Part shown: piece after piece, positions 34,893-42,481 of the stretch
Layout of the letters: each line of letters starts with the position of its first letter
Numbering within the stretch: the stretch's first letter is position 1
IMG/VR virus record: IMGVR_UViG_3300026097_000980
Location: 91,509-155,508 of that record
Source: a virus
Length of the DNA: 64,000 bases
Direction: 5' to 3' (one strand)
Made by a program: the position numbers and the translations under genes
The notes under the pieces: model-generated
Seen by the model: the letters and a program-made list of their open reading frames with translations, nothing else
Database searches by the model: none
What the model was told of the DNA's origin: nothing

Positions 34893-36005
34893 TCAGTTCA
34901 GTGTGAATCTTTTGCGAGGGACCAGCTTGACTTTTTCGCCATGTTTGACATACCCTTCTCCGCCTTTCTCTGAACCTATGTTTGCTATAACATCGCCTTC
35001 AGCGGCATCTAGTTCGCGAATAACTTCGTCTTTGGCTGACATAATCTGTCTTACCAAGTCGATAATATCTGCGGTTATGTCTTCAACAGTATTATCATTC
35101 TTCACAACAAATTCTTGTGCTAGGTCGAGAACTCGCTGTCTTTTTGGATCAGTAAGTTTGGCTTCTTCTTTTTGCAAATAATCTAAGAATGACTCTTTGC
35201 TGAGATCATCCAGCCTACGCTGTTTGCCCATATAGTTTACATAACGATAGAATATTTCTTGTATGTCGGCTAAGCCTTTTCTTGGAGCAAAGAACTCTTT
35301 TATTCTGGATTGAACTTTTTTAGCTTTTGCATCTATATTATCTAAATTTTCTACGTCAACTTCTGGCTTGCTGTCAACATATGTTTGTCCTAACACCGCA
35401 ACATCACCTTTAAACAAATCTTGTCCGTCGAATGGTTTGCCTTGTTTAGACCCAAACTCGTCAAATATTGCAGTAGCTGCCACAGCGGCTTTTTTACCTT
35501 GAAGTTTTGCACCGACTTCGCTGTCAGTTTTGACTGTGTAGGTTACTTTATTTGGTGTAAACACGATGCTTCCATCTGTTGATTGTGCAGGTCTTCCTGG
35601 ATGAAACAGTATGTCTGCATATACAAATCCACGAAAGTCTTTTGGAGTTGCACTTTCAAATATTGGCCACAGTGCCGCCATATCGCCTGCAAACTTTTCA
35701 CGCCATTCTTCGCCCTTACCAGTCGATAAAATAAAGTCTGCTAGATCATCTGCACTGGTTGTTTTGTTTCTTCCCCAGCCATTCTTTCCTGTGAGAATAA
35801 ATGTTCCGTCACTGTCTCTGCCCCAGTACATTGTGGGATACCCGTCCCACTTCACAGCGACATCTTTAGCGCCTTGTTCCATATTTCGTAGTATTTCTAC
35901 AGCACGAACAGCACCGTTCTCTGGATCTGTAAACACTAGGTCTTCTAGGTGATTAAACTCTCTACCTACTTTTTTAGCTTCTGTTAGGATTTCAAACGCT
36001 CTCAT
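34893..36005 (-). CDS. Adenylyl-ligase-like protein (KxDG motif)
   Basis: A 370-residue protein starting MRAFEILTEAKKVGREFNHL. AVKWDGYPTMYWGRD carries Lys52 in a K-x-D-G motif, the covalent adenylylation site of DNA/RNA ligases and capping enzymes. FRGFVYADILFHP and VTYTVKTDS could be the later motifs. T4-like marine phages encode this family (recalled as DUF6267). It may seal or modify nucleic acid ends. It is coupled to a small ORF and a nucleotidyltransferase upstream. Confidence 0.7.
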   Translation of the reverse strand: MRAFEILTEAKKVGREFNHLEDLVFTDPENGAVRAVEILRNMEQGAKDVAVKWDGYPTMYWGRDSDGTFILTGKNGWGRNKTTSADDLADFILSTGKGEEWREKFAGDMAALWPIFESATPKDFRGFVYADILFHPGRPAQSTDGSIVFTPNKVTYTVKTDSEVGAKLQGKKAAVAATAIFDEFGSKQGKPFDGQDLFKGDVAVLGQTYVDSKPEVDVENLDNIDAKAKKVQSRIKEFFAPRKGLADIQEIFYRYVNYMGKQRRLDDLSKESFLDYLQKEEAKLTDPKRQRVLDLAQEFVVKNDNTVEDITADIIDLVRQIMSAKDEVIRELDAAEGDVIANIGSEKGGEGYVKHGEKVKLVPRKRFTLN

Positions 36006-36202
36006 TAAATTGCCTTCTCACCTGTTAGATGCGGCATCGAAAACCAAAGTTTGAACCATTCGGGTGTACCTGGTTTAATATTGTGTTTCTTTTCGAGTCG
36101 TTGTTTTTCTGTGCCTGTAATTGAAAGGTTCTCAGGAACATATTCAGTGTATCCTTTAAACTCGTTAACCCCTGCTAATTTTTTAAGTTCGTTTATGGTC
36201 AT
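36005..36202 (-). CDS. Small hypothetical protein between ligase-like and NTase genes
   Basis: A 65-residue protein, MTINELKKLAGVNEFKGYTE, ending PGTPEWFKLWFSMPHLTGEK. The stop and the next ATG overlap by one base; its own start overlaps the nucleotidyltransferase stop by four. Probably part of the same functional unit. No family recognised. Confidence 0.6.
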   Translation of the reverse strand: MTINELKKLAGVNEFKGYTEYVPENLSITGTEKQRLEKKHNIKPGTPEWFKLWFSMPHLTGEKAI

Positions 36203-36966
36203 GATACTATATCTATCATCGATCTCATCCAGCCGATAGTTCCGGGTTGGAAAGATTCTATCTGTTTGTGACTGGGCAGTTCAATGCCTTGCTTGCCTAG
36301 TGTTTCTCTAGCATCCACTGTGAGTTCTTCATAGTTAGGAAGCTTTTTAATAAAGTCCATAATCTTTGGAAAGCTCATTGCGATTTCTGCTGTGGCTGTT
36401 GGCCCTAGCAAAATCTTTGCAATTTGATTAGGGTCTTTTGTAATAACTTCATTGGTTGCTCTGTCAACAAGTCCTTGGGTGTAGCTCCACTTTAGTCCTT
36501 GCGGATATTCATCGCTGATCTTTGCTTTGCCGATACTGTTTAAAAGTATATGGCGATGCTGTCCTTTGATACCATCTTCGCCATACTCGCCTGCCATTGA
36601 AAACTTTAACCATTCAGGGTCGCCGAACATAAAATCAGTCTGTACAAATCCGTTTTCTTCTTTGCCGTTAATTGGTGTTTTGAAATGAACACTAATTCCG
36701 GATTTAGCAACAGCATTTTCTAAACCTGCTTGTTCTGCATAGGCTTTCAGCTTTGATTCTAGATCGCCTTTAGATGTAGAAGCCACGTCTACCGCAAGAT
36801 CTAAATCACCCGAAGTAGGCTTTTTGCCAGTAGTGCCCAGCATGTTATCTGACAACGGTAATCCTGTGATGCCTTCAAGATATTTAACAGTTGACTCAAC
36901 ATCACCTTGATTGATGCGTTGAGTTAGACTATTGCCTTCGCTGTCTTTAAATACATTTCCGCTCAT
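36199..36966 (-). CDS. Nucleotidyltransferase-fold protein
   Basis: A 255-residue protein. TSGDLDLAVDVAS gives the polymerase-beta-type metal motif D54-x-D56, and FVQTDFMFGDP supplies a third carboxylate. The rest is helical (LESKLKAYAEQAG) with a C-terminal domain (IMDFIKKLPNYEELTVDARE). It would transfer a nucleotide to RNA, protein or a small molecule. Pairing with a KxDG adenylyl-ligase-like protein suggests a joint end-processing role. Confidence 0.7.
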   Translation of the reverse strand: MSGNVFKDSEGNSLTQRINQGDVESTVKYLEGITGLPLSDNMLGTTGKKPTSGDLDLAVDVASTSKGDLESKLKAYAEQAGLENAVAKSGISVHFKTPINGKEENGFVQTDFMFGDPEWLKFSMAGEYGEDGIKGQHRHILLNSIGKAKISDEYPQGLKWSYTQGLVDRATNEVITKDPNQIAKILLGPTATAEIAMSFPKIMDFIKKLPNYEELTVDARETLGKQGIELPSHKQIESFQPGTIGWMRSMIDIVS

Positions 36967-37217
36967 CGTTCTTTTGACTCTATTACTTTTTTCATGCCAC
37001 GTTTAAACTTGTTGGAATCCTGTCCTTTAATACTGTTGATCAATCTTCTTTCTAATTCGTCAGCGGTTTCACTGTCATAGTGATTGCGAAGACTTTCAAT
37101 AAGATTGACTGCACTATTGATTACGTTCACAGCCCTGGACTCTATTATACGATCAGTGTCTCTGTGATTACCAAAGTCGTTTAGCTCTTGTAATATTGAT
37201 CTAGTTTTTAATTTCAT
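36963..37217 (-). CDS. Small hypothetical protein
   Basis: An 84-residue basic helical protein: MKLKTRSILQELNDFGNHRD, VINSAVNLIESLRNHYDSET and a Lys-rich end. It overlaps the nucleotidyltransferase start by four bases and is the first gene of the leftward block after the divergent promoter region at 37.3 kb. Confidence 0.55.
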   Translation of the reverse strand: MKLKTRSILQELNDFGNHRDTDRIIESRAVNVINSAVNLIESLRNHYDSETADELERRLINSIKGQDSNKFKRGMKKVIESKER

Positions 37218-37312
37218 AACACCAACTTAGTTTAATTTATTTACCGAAGTTTGTCTACATTTTTTACATCCAGAATAAAATGTTAAATTTTGATTAATTT
37301 TTTTGTGCGAGT

Positions 37313-37320
37313 GCTAAATA
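37313..37320 (+). promoter_or_regulatory. Late-type box GCTAAATA in a divergent region
   Basis: GCTAAATA just upstream of a sigma70-type promoter. The two elements together may give both early and late expression of the 37.4-38.3 kb genes. Confidence 0.4.
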
Positions 37321-37323
37321 TTG

Positions 37324-37351
37324 TTGCAAAGCACAATAACTGTGCTACAAT
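37324..37351 (+). promoter_or_regulatory. Sigma70-type promoter
   Basis: TTGCAA-N16-TACAAT, about 30 bases before the ATG at 37382; AAAGGA gives the ribosome site. Confidence 0.6.
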
Positions 37352-37381
37352 AGTATAACACACAAAAGGAACTTTCACACA

Positions 37382-37573
37382 ATGAAAAAACTCTTAAATT
37401 GGATCTCACAAGGACTCAAAAGAACTTCTCAGACAGAAGAAGAACGTTATCTGTCACAGGCAACTGATCTAGCTGATCTAGAAAGACGTCAAAGATTACT
37501 TACCTACGGTAAGGCACCTCATCAAACAGGATATCAATACTATCACGATGTCCGCGGTGGGAGAGCGGTATAA
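37382..37573 (+). CDS. DUF3563-like small protein
   Basis: A 63-residue protein. EERYLSQATDLADLERRQRLL matches the DUF3563 core (YLxxATDxxDLExRxR) found in alpha- and betaproteobacteria. Its stop overlaps the next ATG (TAATG). Role unknown; the family points to a proteobacterial host. Confidence 0.7.
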   Translation: MKKLLNWISQGLKRTSQTEEERYLSQATDLADLERRQRLLTYGKAPHQTGYQYYHDVRGGRAV

Positions 37574-37782
37574 TGGAACAGTCAATGCAATCAAGCAGAA
37601 ATGGCGTAGCGTTTAGACGACCAACCTTTGACGGCTGGCGAATCCTTAAAAACTTCTGGAAGGGAGTAGCTTGGAGACTAGAGCTCTTAGGTAGAGCAAA
37701 GGCAGCATCAGAACTGTCAAGAATGGGCTATCATGATCAAGCCAAAGAGCTGATGATGGAAATGCTCAAGGAGAGACGTTAG
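37573..37782 (+). CDS. Small basic protein, DUF1127-like C-terminus
   Basis: A 69-residue basic protein. LGRAKAASELSRMGYHDQAK resembles the short DUF1127/YjiS-type helix often found beside DUF3563 genes. It is translationally coupled to the upstream gene. The assignment is tentative. Confidence 0.5.
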   Translation: MEQSMQSSRNGVAFRRPTFDGWRILKNFWKGVAWRLELLGRAKAASELSRMGYHDQAKELMMEMLKERR

Positions 37783-37888
37783 TTCAACCTAACACAGACC
37801 AGTGTCATCATAATGATACTGTTATCACTGAACGGTGCAGGGAAGTACCGTTCAACACTAGACGCAGAGACACATAGGAGAAAACATC

Positions 37889-37957
37889 GTGGCACATATA
37901 CCATACTTTGGCGAAGATGAACCCAAAAAAGATTCTAAGCCAGTTGACAAGAAATAA
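37889..37957 (+). CDS. 22-residue microprotein (GTG start)
   Basis: GTG at 37889 opens a frame reading AHIPYFGEDEPKKDSKPVDK, preceded by TAGGAGAAAACATC. Only the ribosome site and codon use support it. Confidence 0.35.
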   Translation: MAHIPYFGEDEPKKDSKPVDKK

Positions 37958-38013
37958 ATAATAATGTTACGTTAGTAACACATTACACATACACACACAA
38001 AAGGAGAAATGTA

Positions 38014-38334
38014 ATGAATGACTTTAATCAAGTTACACAACAACTCTCTGCTATGGCAGAGCAATTCAAAGACATGGCGGCACAGTATACGCCAAAAGCA
38101 CCAGAAGTTAAGTTCAATCGTAACGGTTATGAAATCCGTACAGAAGTTCTTGATATGGCCAAAGCATTCACAGAGTTTGAATACTCAATGAAGTTTACTG
38201 GTTGGGAACAAACTGTAACACGCGATCCAGAAACTGGCGAAGTTGTTACCACAGTTGAAGTTCCATCTGTACCTGGTGTTGATAAAGTTCTTGAGAACGC
38301 TGAAAAGTTCTATGAGTTTATAAATAAAAAGTGA
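38014..38334 (+). CDS. Conserved phage hypothetical protein
   Basis: A 106-residue protein: an N-terminal helix (VTQQLSAMAEQFKDMAAQY) and a mixed C-terminal part (FNRNGYEIRTEVLDMAKAFT, GWEQTVTRDPETGEVVTT). AAAGGAGAAATGTA precedes the ATG and a strong terminator follows. I recall similar proteins in marine T4-like phages. Function unknown. Confidence 0.6.
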   Translation: MNDFNQVTQQLSAMAEQFKDMAAQYTPKAPEVKFNRNGYEIRTEVLDMAKAFTEFEYSMKFTGWEQTVTRDPETGEVVTTVEVPSVPGVDKVLENAEKFYEFINKK

Positions 38335-38386
38335 ACAAACTACTAAGACAATCAGGGACATAGTCCTTATATAATAAAGTAGAGTT

Positions 38387-38413
38387 GAAAGGGTCTTCGG
38401 ACCCTTTCTTTTT
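38387..38413 (+). terminator. Strong terminator
   Basis: GAAAGGGTC/GACCCTTTC stem with a TTCG tetraloop followed by TTTTT. Confidence 0.9.
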
Positions 38414-38415
38414 GG

Positions 38416-38444
38416 TTGACAATTCATAAATCATCAGCTATATT
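38416..38444 (+). promoter_or_regulatory. Sigma70-type promoter, start on the ATG
   Basis: TTGACA-N17-TATATT immediately after the terminator. Six bases separate the -10 from the ATG at 38451, so the HAD-protein message should be leaderless. Confidence 0.75.
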
Positions 38445-38450
38445 AGCAGT

Positions 38451-39041
38451 ATGATGAAAAATAAAGTAATATTAACAGACGTTGATGGCGTCCTCTTTGA
38501 CTGGCAGTATTCATTTGAAAACTGGATGAATCGACACGGTTATGAAATGAATCTCGATCACAAAGATGATTATCTAATGGATAAAAAGTACGGGATCGAT
38601 AAAAAAGAGTCTAAGCGTTTAATCCGCATGTTCAATGAAAGTGCTTGGATACGTAGACTTCCGCCTTTTAGAGATGCTATCCATTATGTAAGAAGATTGC
38701 ATCAAGAACACGGGTATGTTTTTCATGCTATTACAAGTTTAAGTAATGATCAATATTCTCAACATCTTCGCACAAAGAATCTTAGAGAAATGTTTGGAGA
38801 CACTGTATTTGAAGATTACGTATATCTAGATACTGGCGCTGACAAGGACGAAGTATTAGAAATCTATAGAGACACAGATTGCTGGTGGGTCGAAGACAAA
38901 CCTCAAAATGCTTTGGTTGGTAGGGATCTTGGGTTGAGTTCAATCCTAATGGATCACTCCCATAACCAAGGAGAATTTTCCGGAGTCACAAGGGTAAGGA
39001 ACTGGAAAGAAATATATAGTATCATAATAGGAGAAAAATAA
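38451..39041 (+). CDS. HAD-superfamily phosphatase, 5'-nucleotidase-like
   Basis: A 196-residue protein. VILTDVDGVLFDWQYSF has the D-x-D nucleophile pair; HAITSLSNDQ is motif II; and WWVEDKPQNALVGRDLGLSS is motif IV. The size and cap match phage HAD nucleotidases acting on nucleotides or other phosphomonoesters. The ATG is at the predicted transcription start; a second ATG follows at once. It overlaps nothing downstream and the next gene starts one base after its stop. Confidence 0.8.
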   Translation: MMKNKVILTDVDGVLFDWQYSFENWMNRHGYEMNLDHKDDYLMDKKYGIDKKESKRLIRMFNESAWIRRLPPFRDAIHYVRRLHQEHGYVFHAITSLSNDQYSQHLRTKNLREMFGDTVFEDYVYLDTGADKDEVLEIYRDTDCWWVEDKPQNALVGRDLGLSSILMDHSHNQGEFSGVTRVRNWKEIYSIIIGEK

Positions 39042-39218
39042 ATGACACTACATGAGCAAATCGTAGAAGCCTACGAAAACTACCTAAAAGAAGCTGAAAC
39101 TTTTGATGGAAAAGGTGTAAAGGCTGCCGCTACCCGTGCAAGAGGAGCACTAAACGATCTTGGTAAATTAACTAAAGAAAGACGTAAAGAAATCCAAGAA
39201 ACAAAAAACGCAATGTAA
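39042..39218 (+). CDS. Histone H1/Hc1-like DNA-binding protein
   Basis: A 58-residue basic helical protein: MTLHEQIVEAYENYLKEAET, then GKGVKAAATRARGALNDLGK and ERRKEIQETKNAM. The stretch K-A-A-x-T-R-A-R-x-x-L...R-x-E-I-Q is the hallmark of the Hc1-like bacterial histone-H1 family. It could compact phage or host DNA. The ATG follows the HAD-gene stop by one base and a strong terminator follows. Confidence 0.78.
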   Translation: MTLHEQIVEAYENYLKEAETFDGKGVKAAATRARGALNDLGKLTKERRKEIQETKNAM

Positions 39219-39243
39219 AAAAAGCCCCTTTCGGGGCTTTTTT
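39219..39243 (+). terminator. Terminator after the histone-like gene
   Basis: AAAGCCCC/GGGGCTTT stem around TTTC, followed by a T-run; bidirectional because A-runs precede it. Confidence 0.88.
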
Positions 39244-39251
39244 GTGTCTAC

Positions 39252-39413
39252 TTAAAAATCAGTGACAATCCACTTCGGACCGAAGCTGGTTTTACCTTCA
39301 CGCCTTTTGGCTAGGATATGTTCCAGTTCTGCTTTATGAAGCTCTATCATTTTGTCTTTGCGGTGAGATAGTGAGGCTTCATACATTTTTTTGATTAGTT
39401 CATTTTGTTTCAT
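39252..39413 (-). CDS. Small hypothetical basic protein
   Basis: A 53-residue protein: MKQNELIKKMYEASLSHRKD, then LHKAELEHILAKRREGKTSF and GPKWIVTDF. CAGGAGGCGAAAGTC precedes the ATG, an excellent ribosome site, and a promoter and late box lie just upstream. Function unknown. Confidence 0.65.
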   Translation of the reverse strand: MKQNELIKKMYEASLSHRKDKMIELHKAELEHILAKRREGKTSFGPKWIVTDF

Positions 39414-39437
39414 GACTTTCGCCTCCTGTTGTATAAT

Positions 39438-39445
39438 TATTTAGC
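39438..39445 (-). promoter_or_regulatory. Late-type box GCTAAATA next to a sigma70 promoter
   Basis: Minus-strand GCTAAATA abutting the downstream side of the -10 at 39446, so both start about 20 bases before the small basic gene. Confidence 0.4.
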
Positions 39446-39475
39446 ATTATACGCACAGTTTGCGCAAAAAGTCAA
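39446..39475 (-). promoter_or_regulatory. Sigma70-type promoter
   Basis: TTGACT-N18-TATAAT on the minus strand, driving the 39252-39413 gene. Confidence 0.65.
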
Positions 39476-39563
39476 GCTCGATTTTGACTTCGAGGGTAGC
39501 GAACACTCTCCGTCGGGCTCGAGCACACCCATCACCCTAACGTAACGGTCCCAAGGTGAATTC

Positions 39564-39812
39564 TTATGTTTCGTGTCCTTCAGTGTAAGGACGAACACCG
39601 TGTTCTTCCAGTTTGTCTTCACGGATGCATACCGAGTCGTGTATTTCCCAGCCATTGGGATAGATGGAGTTAAGAGTTTGTATGATAGGCACAGGATTGT
39701 TTTCTGCCCAGTAAACACATTCCTGTTCAGTTTCAAATTTGGGATCATACCAAAGGAAACCTTCGTGCATGCCCTGACTCATCTGTGTGACCAATATCAT
39801 CACATACCACAT
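39564..39812 (-). CDS. Small hypothetical protein, probably exported or membrane-associated
   Basis: An 82-residue protein: MWYVMILVTQMSQGMHEGFL begins with a short hydrophobic stretch, then FETEQECVYWAENNPVPIIQ and SVCIREDKLEEHG carry two cysteines. The 39564-39812 and 39812-40087 products share a theme of one hydrophobic N-terminus and paired cysteines with (E/H)xECxxW/F, suggesting periplasmic proteins. Start overlaps the upstream stop by one base. Confidence 0.6.
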   Translation of the reverse strand: MWYVMILVTQMSQGMHEGFLWYDPKFETEQECVYWAENNPVPIIQTLNSIYPNGWEIHDSVCIREDKLEEHGVRPYTEGHET

Positions 39813-40087
39813 TAGATACGGTCTCTGTTTATCTTGTCTTGAAACTGTTCAGCTGTGTAACACACGCCGCGGAATATTAAGCCGTCCTTGCTGGCAAACT
39901 TAAACTCATAGTTATCATCAACTACATCGATGCCTGTGCCATCATCCGCCACAGCATTCACAAACTGTTCACAGGCTTCGTGCGAGTCAAACAGCCTATC
40001 ACTCACAGATGGACCTTGTGTGACCAAAGGATTAGATACATCAGTTACTGAAAAAATCAACATTATGCCGACTGATATAAGTGTCAT
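39812..40087 (-). CDS. Small exported cysteine-containing protein
   Basis: A 91-residue protein with a hydrophobic N-terminus (LISVGIMLIFSVTDV), then DRLFDSHEACEQFVNAVADD and GLIFRGVCYTAEQF, two cysteines that could pair in the periplasm. It overlaps the neighbours by 1-4 bases in a three-gene exported set. Function unknown. Confidence 0.6.
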   Translation of the reverse strand: MTLISVGIMLIFSVTDVSNPLVTQGPSVSDRLFDSHEACEQFVNAVADDGTGIDVVDDNYEFKFASKDGLIFRGVCYTAEQFQDKINRDRI

Positions 40088-40416
40088 ACATTAGGTTCCT
40101 CTAGTATCGGAGCGAACTCATCTCCCATTAGCATAACGCAACCTTTGTTGAGTTCGGGGAATTCGATCGTAACGGTAAACCCTTTGCCTTGCGGATCAAC
40201 ATACAGTTTACCAGCACCTTGGATTATATCGCCATTGGGCATACGGATAACACTGGGTCCACCAGCAAAGGGTTGTTCGTTATATGTTTCTAGAAACTGT
40301 TTGTTTTCATCTATGGATTTACAAACGGCTACCATTGGAAGTGATTCAACCGCGAATGTCAGGGCTGATAAAGTTAGCCCTAACAAAAAAGCAGTCGTTT
40401 GGGCTAACTTCTTCAT
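40084..40416 (-). CDS. Secreted hypothetical protein
   Basis: A 110-residue protein with a clear signal peptide (MKKLAQTTAFLLGLTLSALT, cut near FAVES). The mature part has AVCKSIDENKQFLETYNEQP and GKGFTVTIEFPELNKGCVML, two cysteines and beta-rich sequence. A ribosome site CAGGAGAATATCCT precedes the ATG. First of three exported genes. Confidence 0.65.
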   Translation of the reverse strand: MKKLAQTTAFLLGLTLSALTFAVESLPMVAVCKSIDENKQFLETYNEQPFAGGPSVIRMPNGDIIQGAGKLYVDPQGKGFTVTIEFPELNKGCVMLMGDEFAPILEEPNV

Positions 40417-40439
40417 AGGATATTCTCCTGTTATAAAGT

Positions 40440-40447
40440 TATTTAGT
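40440..40447 (-). promoter_or_regulatory. Late-type box ACTAAATA upstream of the secreted gene
   Basis: Minus-strand ACTAAATA, 23 bases before the ATG at 40416, with an AGGAG site between. Confidence 0.35.
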
Positions 40448-40449
40448 GA

Positions 40450-40932
40450 TTACTTGCCTTCCATTAGTTTAACTGCGGCATCGTAGTCCGCTTGTGATAC
40501 TAAACCTTCTTCTAGTAAACGCTGTCTGTTAACCGCATGAGCCGCTTGTGTTTCTTCTTTGCTTCCGCCGAAGTAAGGAACACAATGTCCTTCGGCGATC
40601 ATAATCTCTGTGACTCGCTTCATTTCGCCGTTATAGTCAACTTTAAAGTCTCCTAGAATACGACCAAACTTGCCTTTCATATCCTCGCCGTGCTTGTCTT
40701 CTGTGGTGATTAACTTGCCACCATTCTTCATTAGCTCTTTTAATCTTGCTTTTGCCGCTTCGCCGAAAAGATCTTCTACTCTATCGCTGGTGCGTGACTC
40801 TGGTGTGTCGATGCCCATAATGCGAACACGCTCGTCCTTTAGGCAAACGCCAAATCCTAGATCAATGTCAACATCAACTGTATCGCCGTCAACAACTTTT
40901 ATTACTGTTACATCATATTCATTTTGTGTCAT
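40450..40932 (-). CDS. Thermonuclease (staphylococcal nuclease family)
   Basis: A 160-residue OB-fold nuclease. VIKVVDGDTVDVDIDLGFGV holds the calcium-site Asp residues, RVRIMGIDTPESRT the first catalytic Arg, LFGEAAKARLKELM the Glu, and GKFGRILGDFKV the second Arg. It cleaves DNA or RNA and may degrade host nucleic acid. No signal peptide is seen, so it acts in the cytoplasm. It overlaps the upstream gene stop by one base. Confidence 0.88.
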   Translation of the reverse strand: MTQNEYDVTVIKVVDGDTVDVDIDLGFGVCLKDERVRIMGIDTPESRTSDRVEDLFGEAAKARLKELMKNGGKLITTEDKHGEDMKGKFGRILGDFKVDYNGEMKRVTEIMIAEGHCVPYFGGSKEETQAAHAVNRQRLLEEGLVSQADYDAAVKLMEGK

Positions 40933-41564
40933 TAGAAATATACCTTCTTTGAGTTAAATGCTCGCTCCCAACCCCAGAAACGGGCCTTCCAGTCTGATTG
41001 ATCATCGGAGCAGAGATTGATCCATTCACTCTTTCGGTCTATGATTTCTTGAATCCTTCCCTCCCAGTCTGCAGAATCGATTAACTCTTCTGCACGGTCT
41101 TTCAAATCAACTGCGTCATTGTATGTCACGGCATCTTGCTCTATGTGAAAAACTTCAAAACAGTGTTCGTGGGTGACATAGTCTATTGAAAAGTCAATGC
41201 CCCACTTTGGCTGTATACGAAGCAGTTTGTTCAGCACAGGTCGAACCCGTGCGGCTCGTTCTATTGCTTCTCTTGCTTCGCCTGCATATGCCCAACGATG
41301 CAGTATTTGTGTATGATCTAATATTAATCCGCTTTCGCTAGAATCACTGTCTCTATACCATTGTTGACAACAGGCTGTGTGATATTGCACATCACCTATT
41401 AGGGCACCATTGTATTCATAATGAAGTCTTTCGATAGGAGTTGCTACCTCGTAGCCATCCTTGTCAAAGTCTCTGAACTCTGCATTGTAGAGAACATCTG
41501 TGTGGATCGGCTGTGTGAGATAAGGTTCCGGAAACAGAACCACATGATTTTTATGTAGACGCAA
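40932..41564 (-). CDS. Hypothetical protein, TTG start
   Basis: A 210-residue protein: LHKNHVVLFPEPYLTQPIHT, VATPIERLHYEYNGALIGDV, CCQQWYRDSDSSESG, and a C-terminal WINLCSDDQSDWKARFWGWE. The start appears to be TTG, nine bases after AAGGAGCGA, the same ribosome site used across the genome. No family recognised. Confidence 0.55.
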   Translation of the reverse strand: MRLHKNHVVLFPEPYLTQPIHTDVLYNAEFRDFDKDGYEVATPIERLHYEYNGALIGDVQYHTACCQQWYRDSDSSESGLILDHTQILHRWAYAGEAREAIERAARVRPVLNKLLRIQPKWGIDFSIDYVTHEHCFEVFHIEQDAVTYNDAVDLKDRAEELIDSADWEGRIQEIIDRKSEWINLCSDDQSDWKARFWGWERAFNSKKVYF

Positions 41565-41648
41565 TCGTCGCTCCTTTAATCTACTGTAATCATATTTATT
41601 GCAAAAACCCTATAAATATTAGTAGATTAAACTTCCGGGAGCGAAACA

Positions 41649-42452
41649 ATGGAACTTATTTCACCAGCCGTTAAAAGCGGTATTTCAACTCTTACACTGT
41701 CAGGTCGTGCTTTGTTATTTGCAGAGCTGGCCTCAATAGCCTATATGGACGAAAAAGAAGCAACCAGTCAAGCAAAGAAACTAGGATTCACAACTGTTGA
41801 ATTCTACAATAAAGCTGGTGCTCAAGCCTATCGGTTTATGAGCAAGCGAGATCTTGTGATCATCTGCCGTGGCACAGAGCCAACAGAATGGAATGACATT
41901 AAAGCAGACCTAGATGCTGTTCCTGTTATGGCTGAAACTGTTAGTCGTGTTCATAGAGGATTCAAAGCAGAAGTTGACGAACTATGGCCAATGGTTATAG
42001 AAGATGTTCAGCGTGAAGCAGAAGGCAGAGACCTTTGGTTCTGCGGACACAGTTTAGGTGCGGCAATGACTACAATCATGGCAAGCAGATGCTTCCACGA
42101 TCCGGACCTTGCTGATCCAGTAGAAGTTCACACATATGGTTCACCAAGAGTAGGATGGCCAGGATATGCTAAAAGTCTCGGTATGACACATCATCGTTGG
42201 GTTAACAACAACGACATAGTCACCCGAGTTCCTATGTGGATTATGGGTTATCGTCATCACGGTATAGAACACTATATCGATTCAGAAGGCGACGTGGATC
42301 AGGAAAAAGGTCTTGCTCGTTTCTGGGATGGCTTTCAAGGAACTGTAAGAGGACTACTAAAAGGAAGTGTGGATCAGATTTCAGATCATAATATGAGTGA
42401 ATATATCAAACATCTTGCTAGAAATGCACGGGGTAGAATAGAACCCAAATAA
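41649..42452 (+). CDS. Class 3 lipase
   Basis: A 267-residue alpha/beta hydrolase. WFCGHSLGAAMTT has the nucleophile Ser135 in G-H-S-L-G; RWVNNNDIVTRVP provides the Asp, and GIEHYID a His. VIICRGTEPTEWNDIKADLD and RVHRGFKAEVDELWP are typical of class 3 (fungal-type) lipases. It could act on host lipids at lysis. GGGAGCGAAACA precedes the ATG and it stands alone with its own terminator. Confidence 0.88.
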   Translation: MELISPAVKSGISTLTLSGRALLFAELASIAYMDEKEATSQAKKLGFTTVEFYNKAGAQAYRFMSKRDLVIICRGTEPTEWNDIKADLDAVPVMAETVSRVHRGFKAEVDELWPMVIEDVQREAEGRDLWFCGHSLGAAMTTIMASRCFHDPDLADPVEVHTYGSPRVGWPGYAKSLGMTHHRWVNNNDIVTRVPMWIMGYRHHGIEHYIDSEGDVDQEKGLARFWDGFQGTVRGLLKGSVDQISDHNMSEYIKHLARNARGRIEPK

Positions 42453-42456
42453 CCCA

Positions 42457-42481
42457 CAAAGCCCCGAAAGGGGCTTTTTTA
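42457..42481. terminator. Bidirectional terminator between lipase and fibre genes
   Basis: AAAGCCCC/GGGGCTTT stem with GAAA tetraloop and a T-run on the plus strand. It separates two convergent genes; it serves mainly the lipase transcript. Confidence 0.85.
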
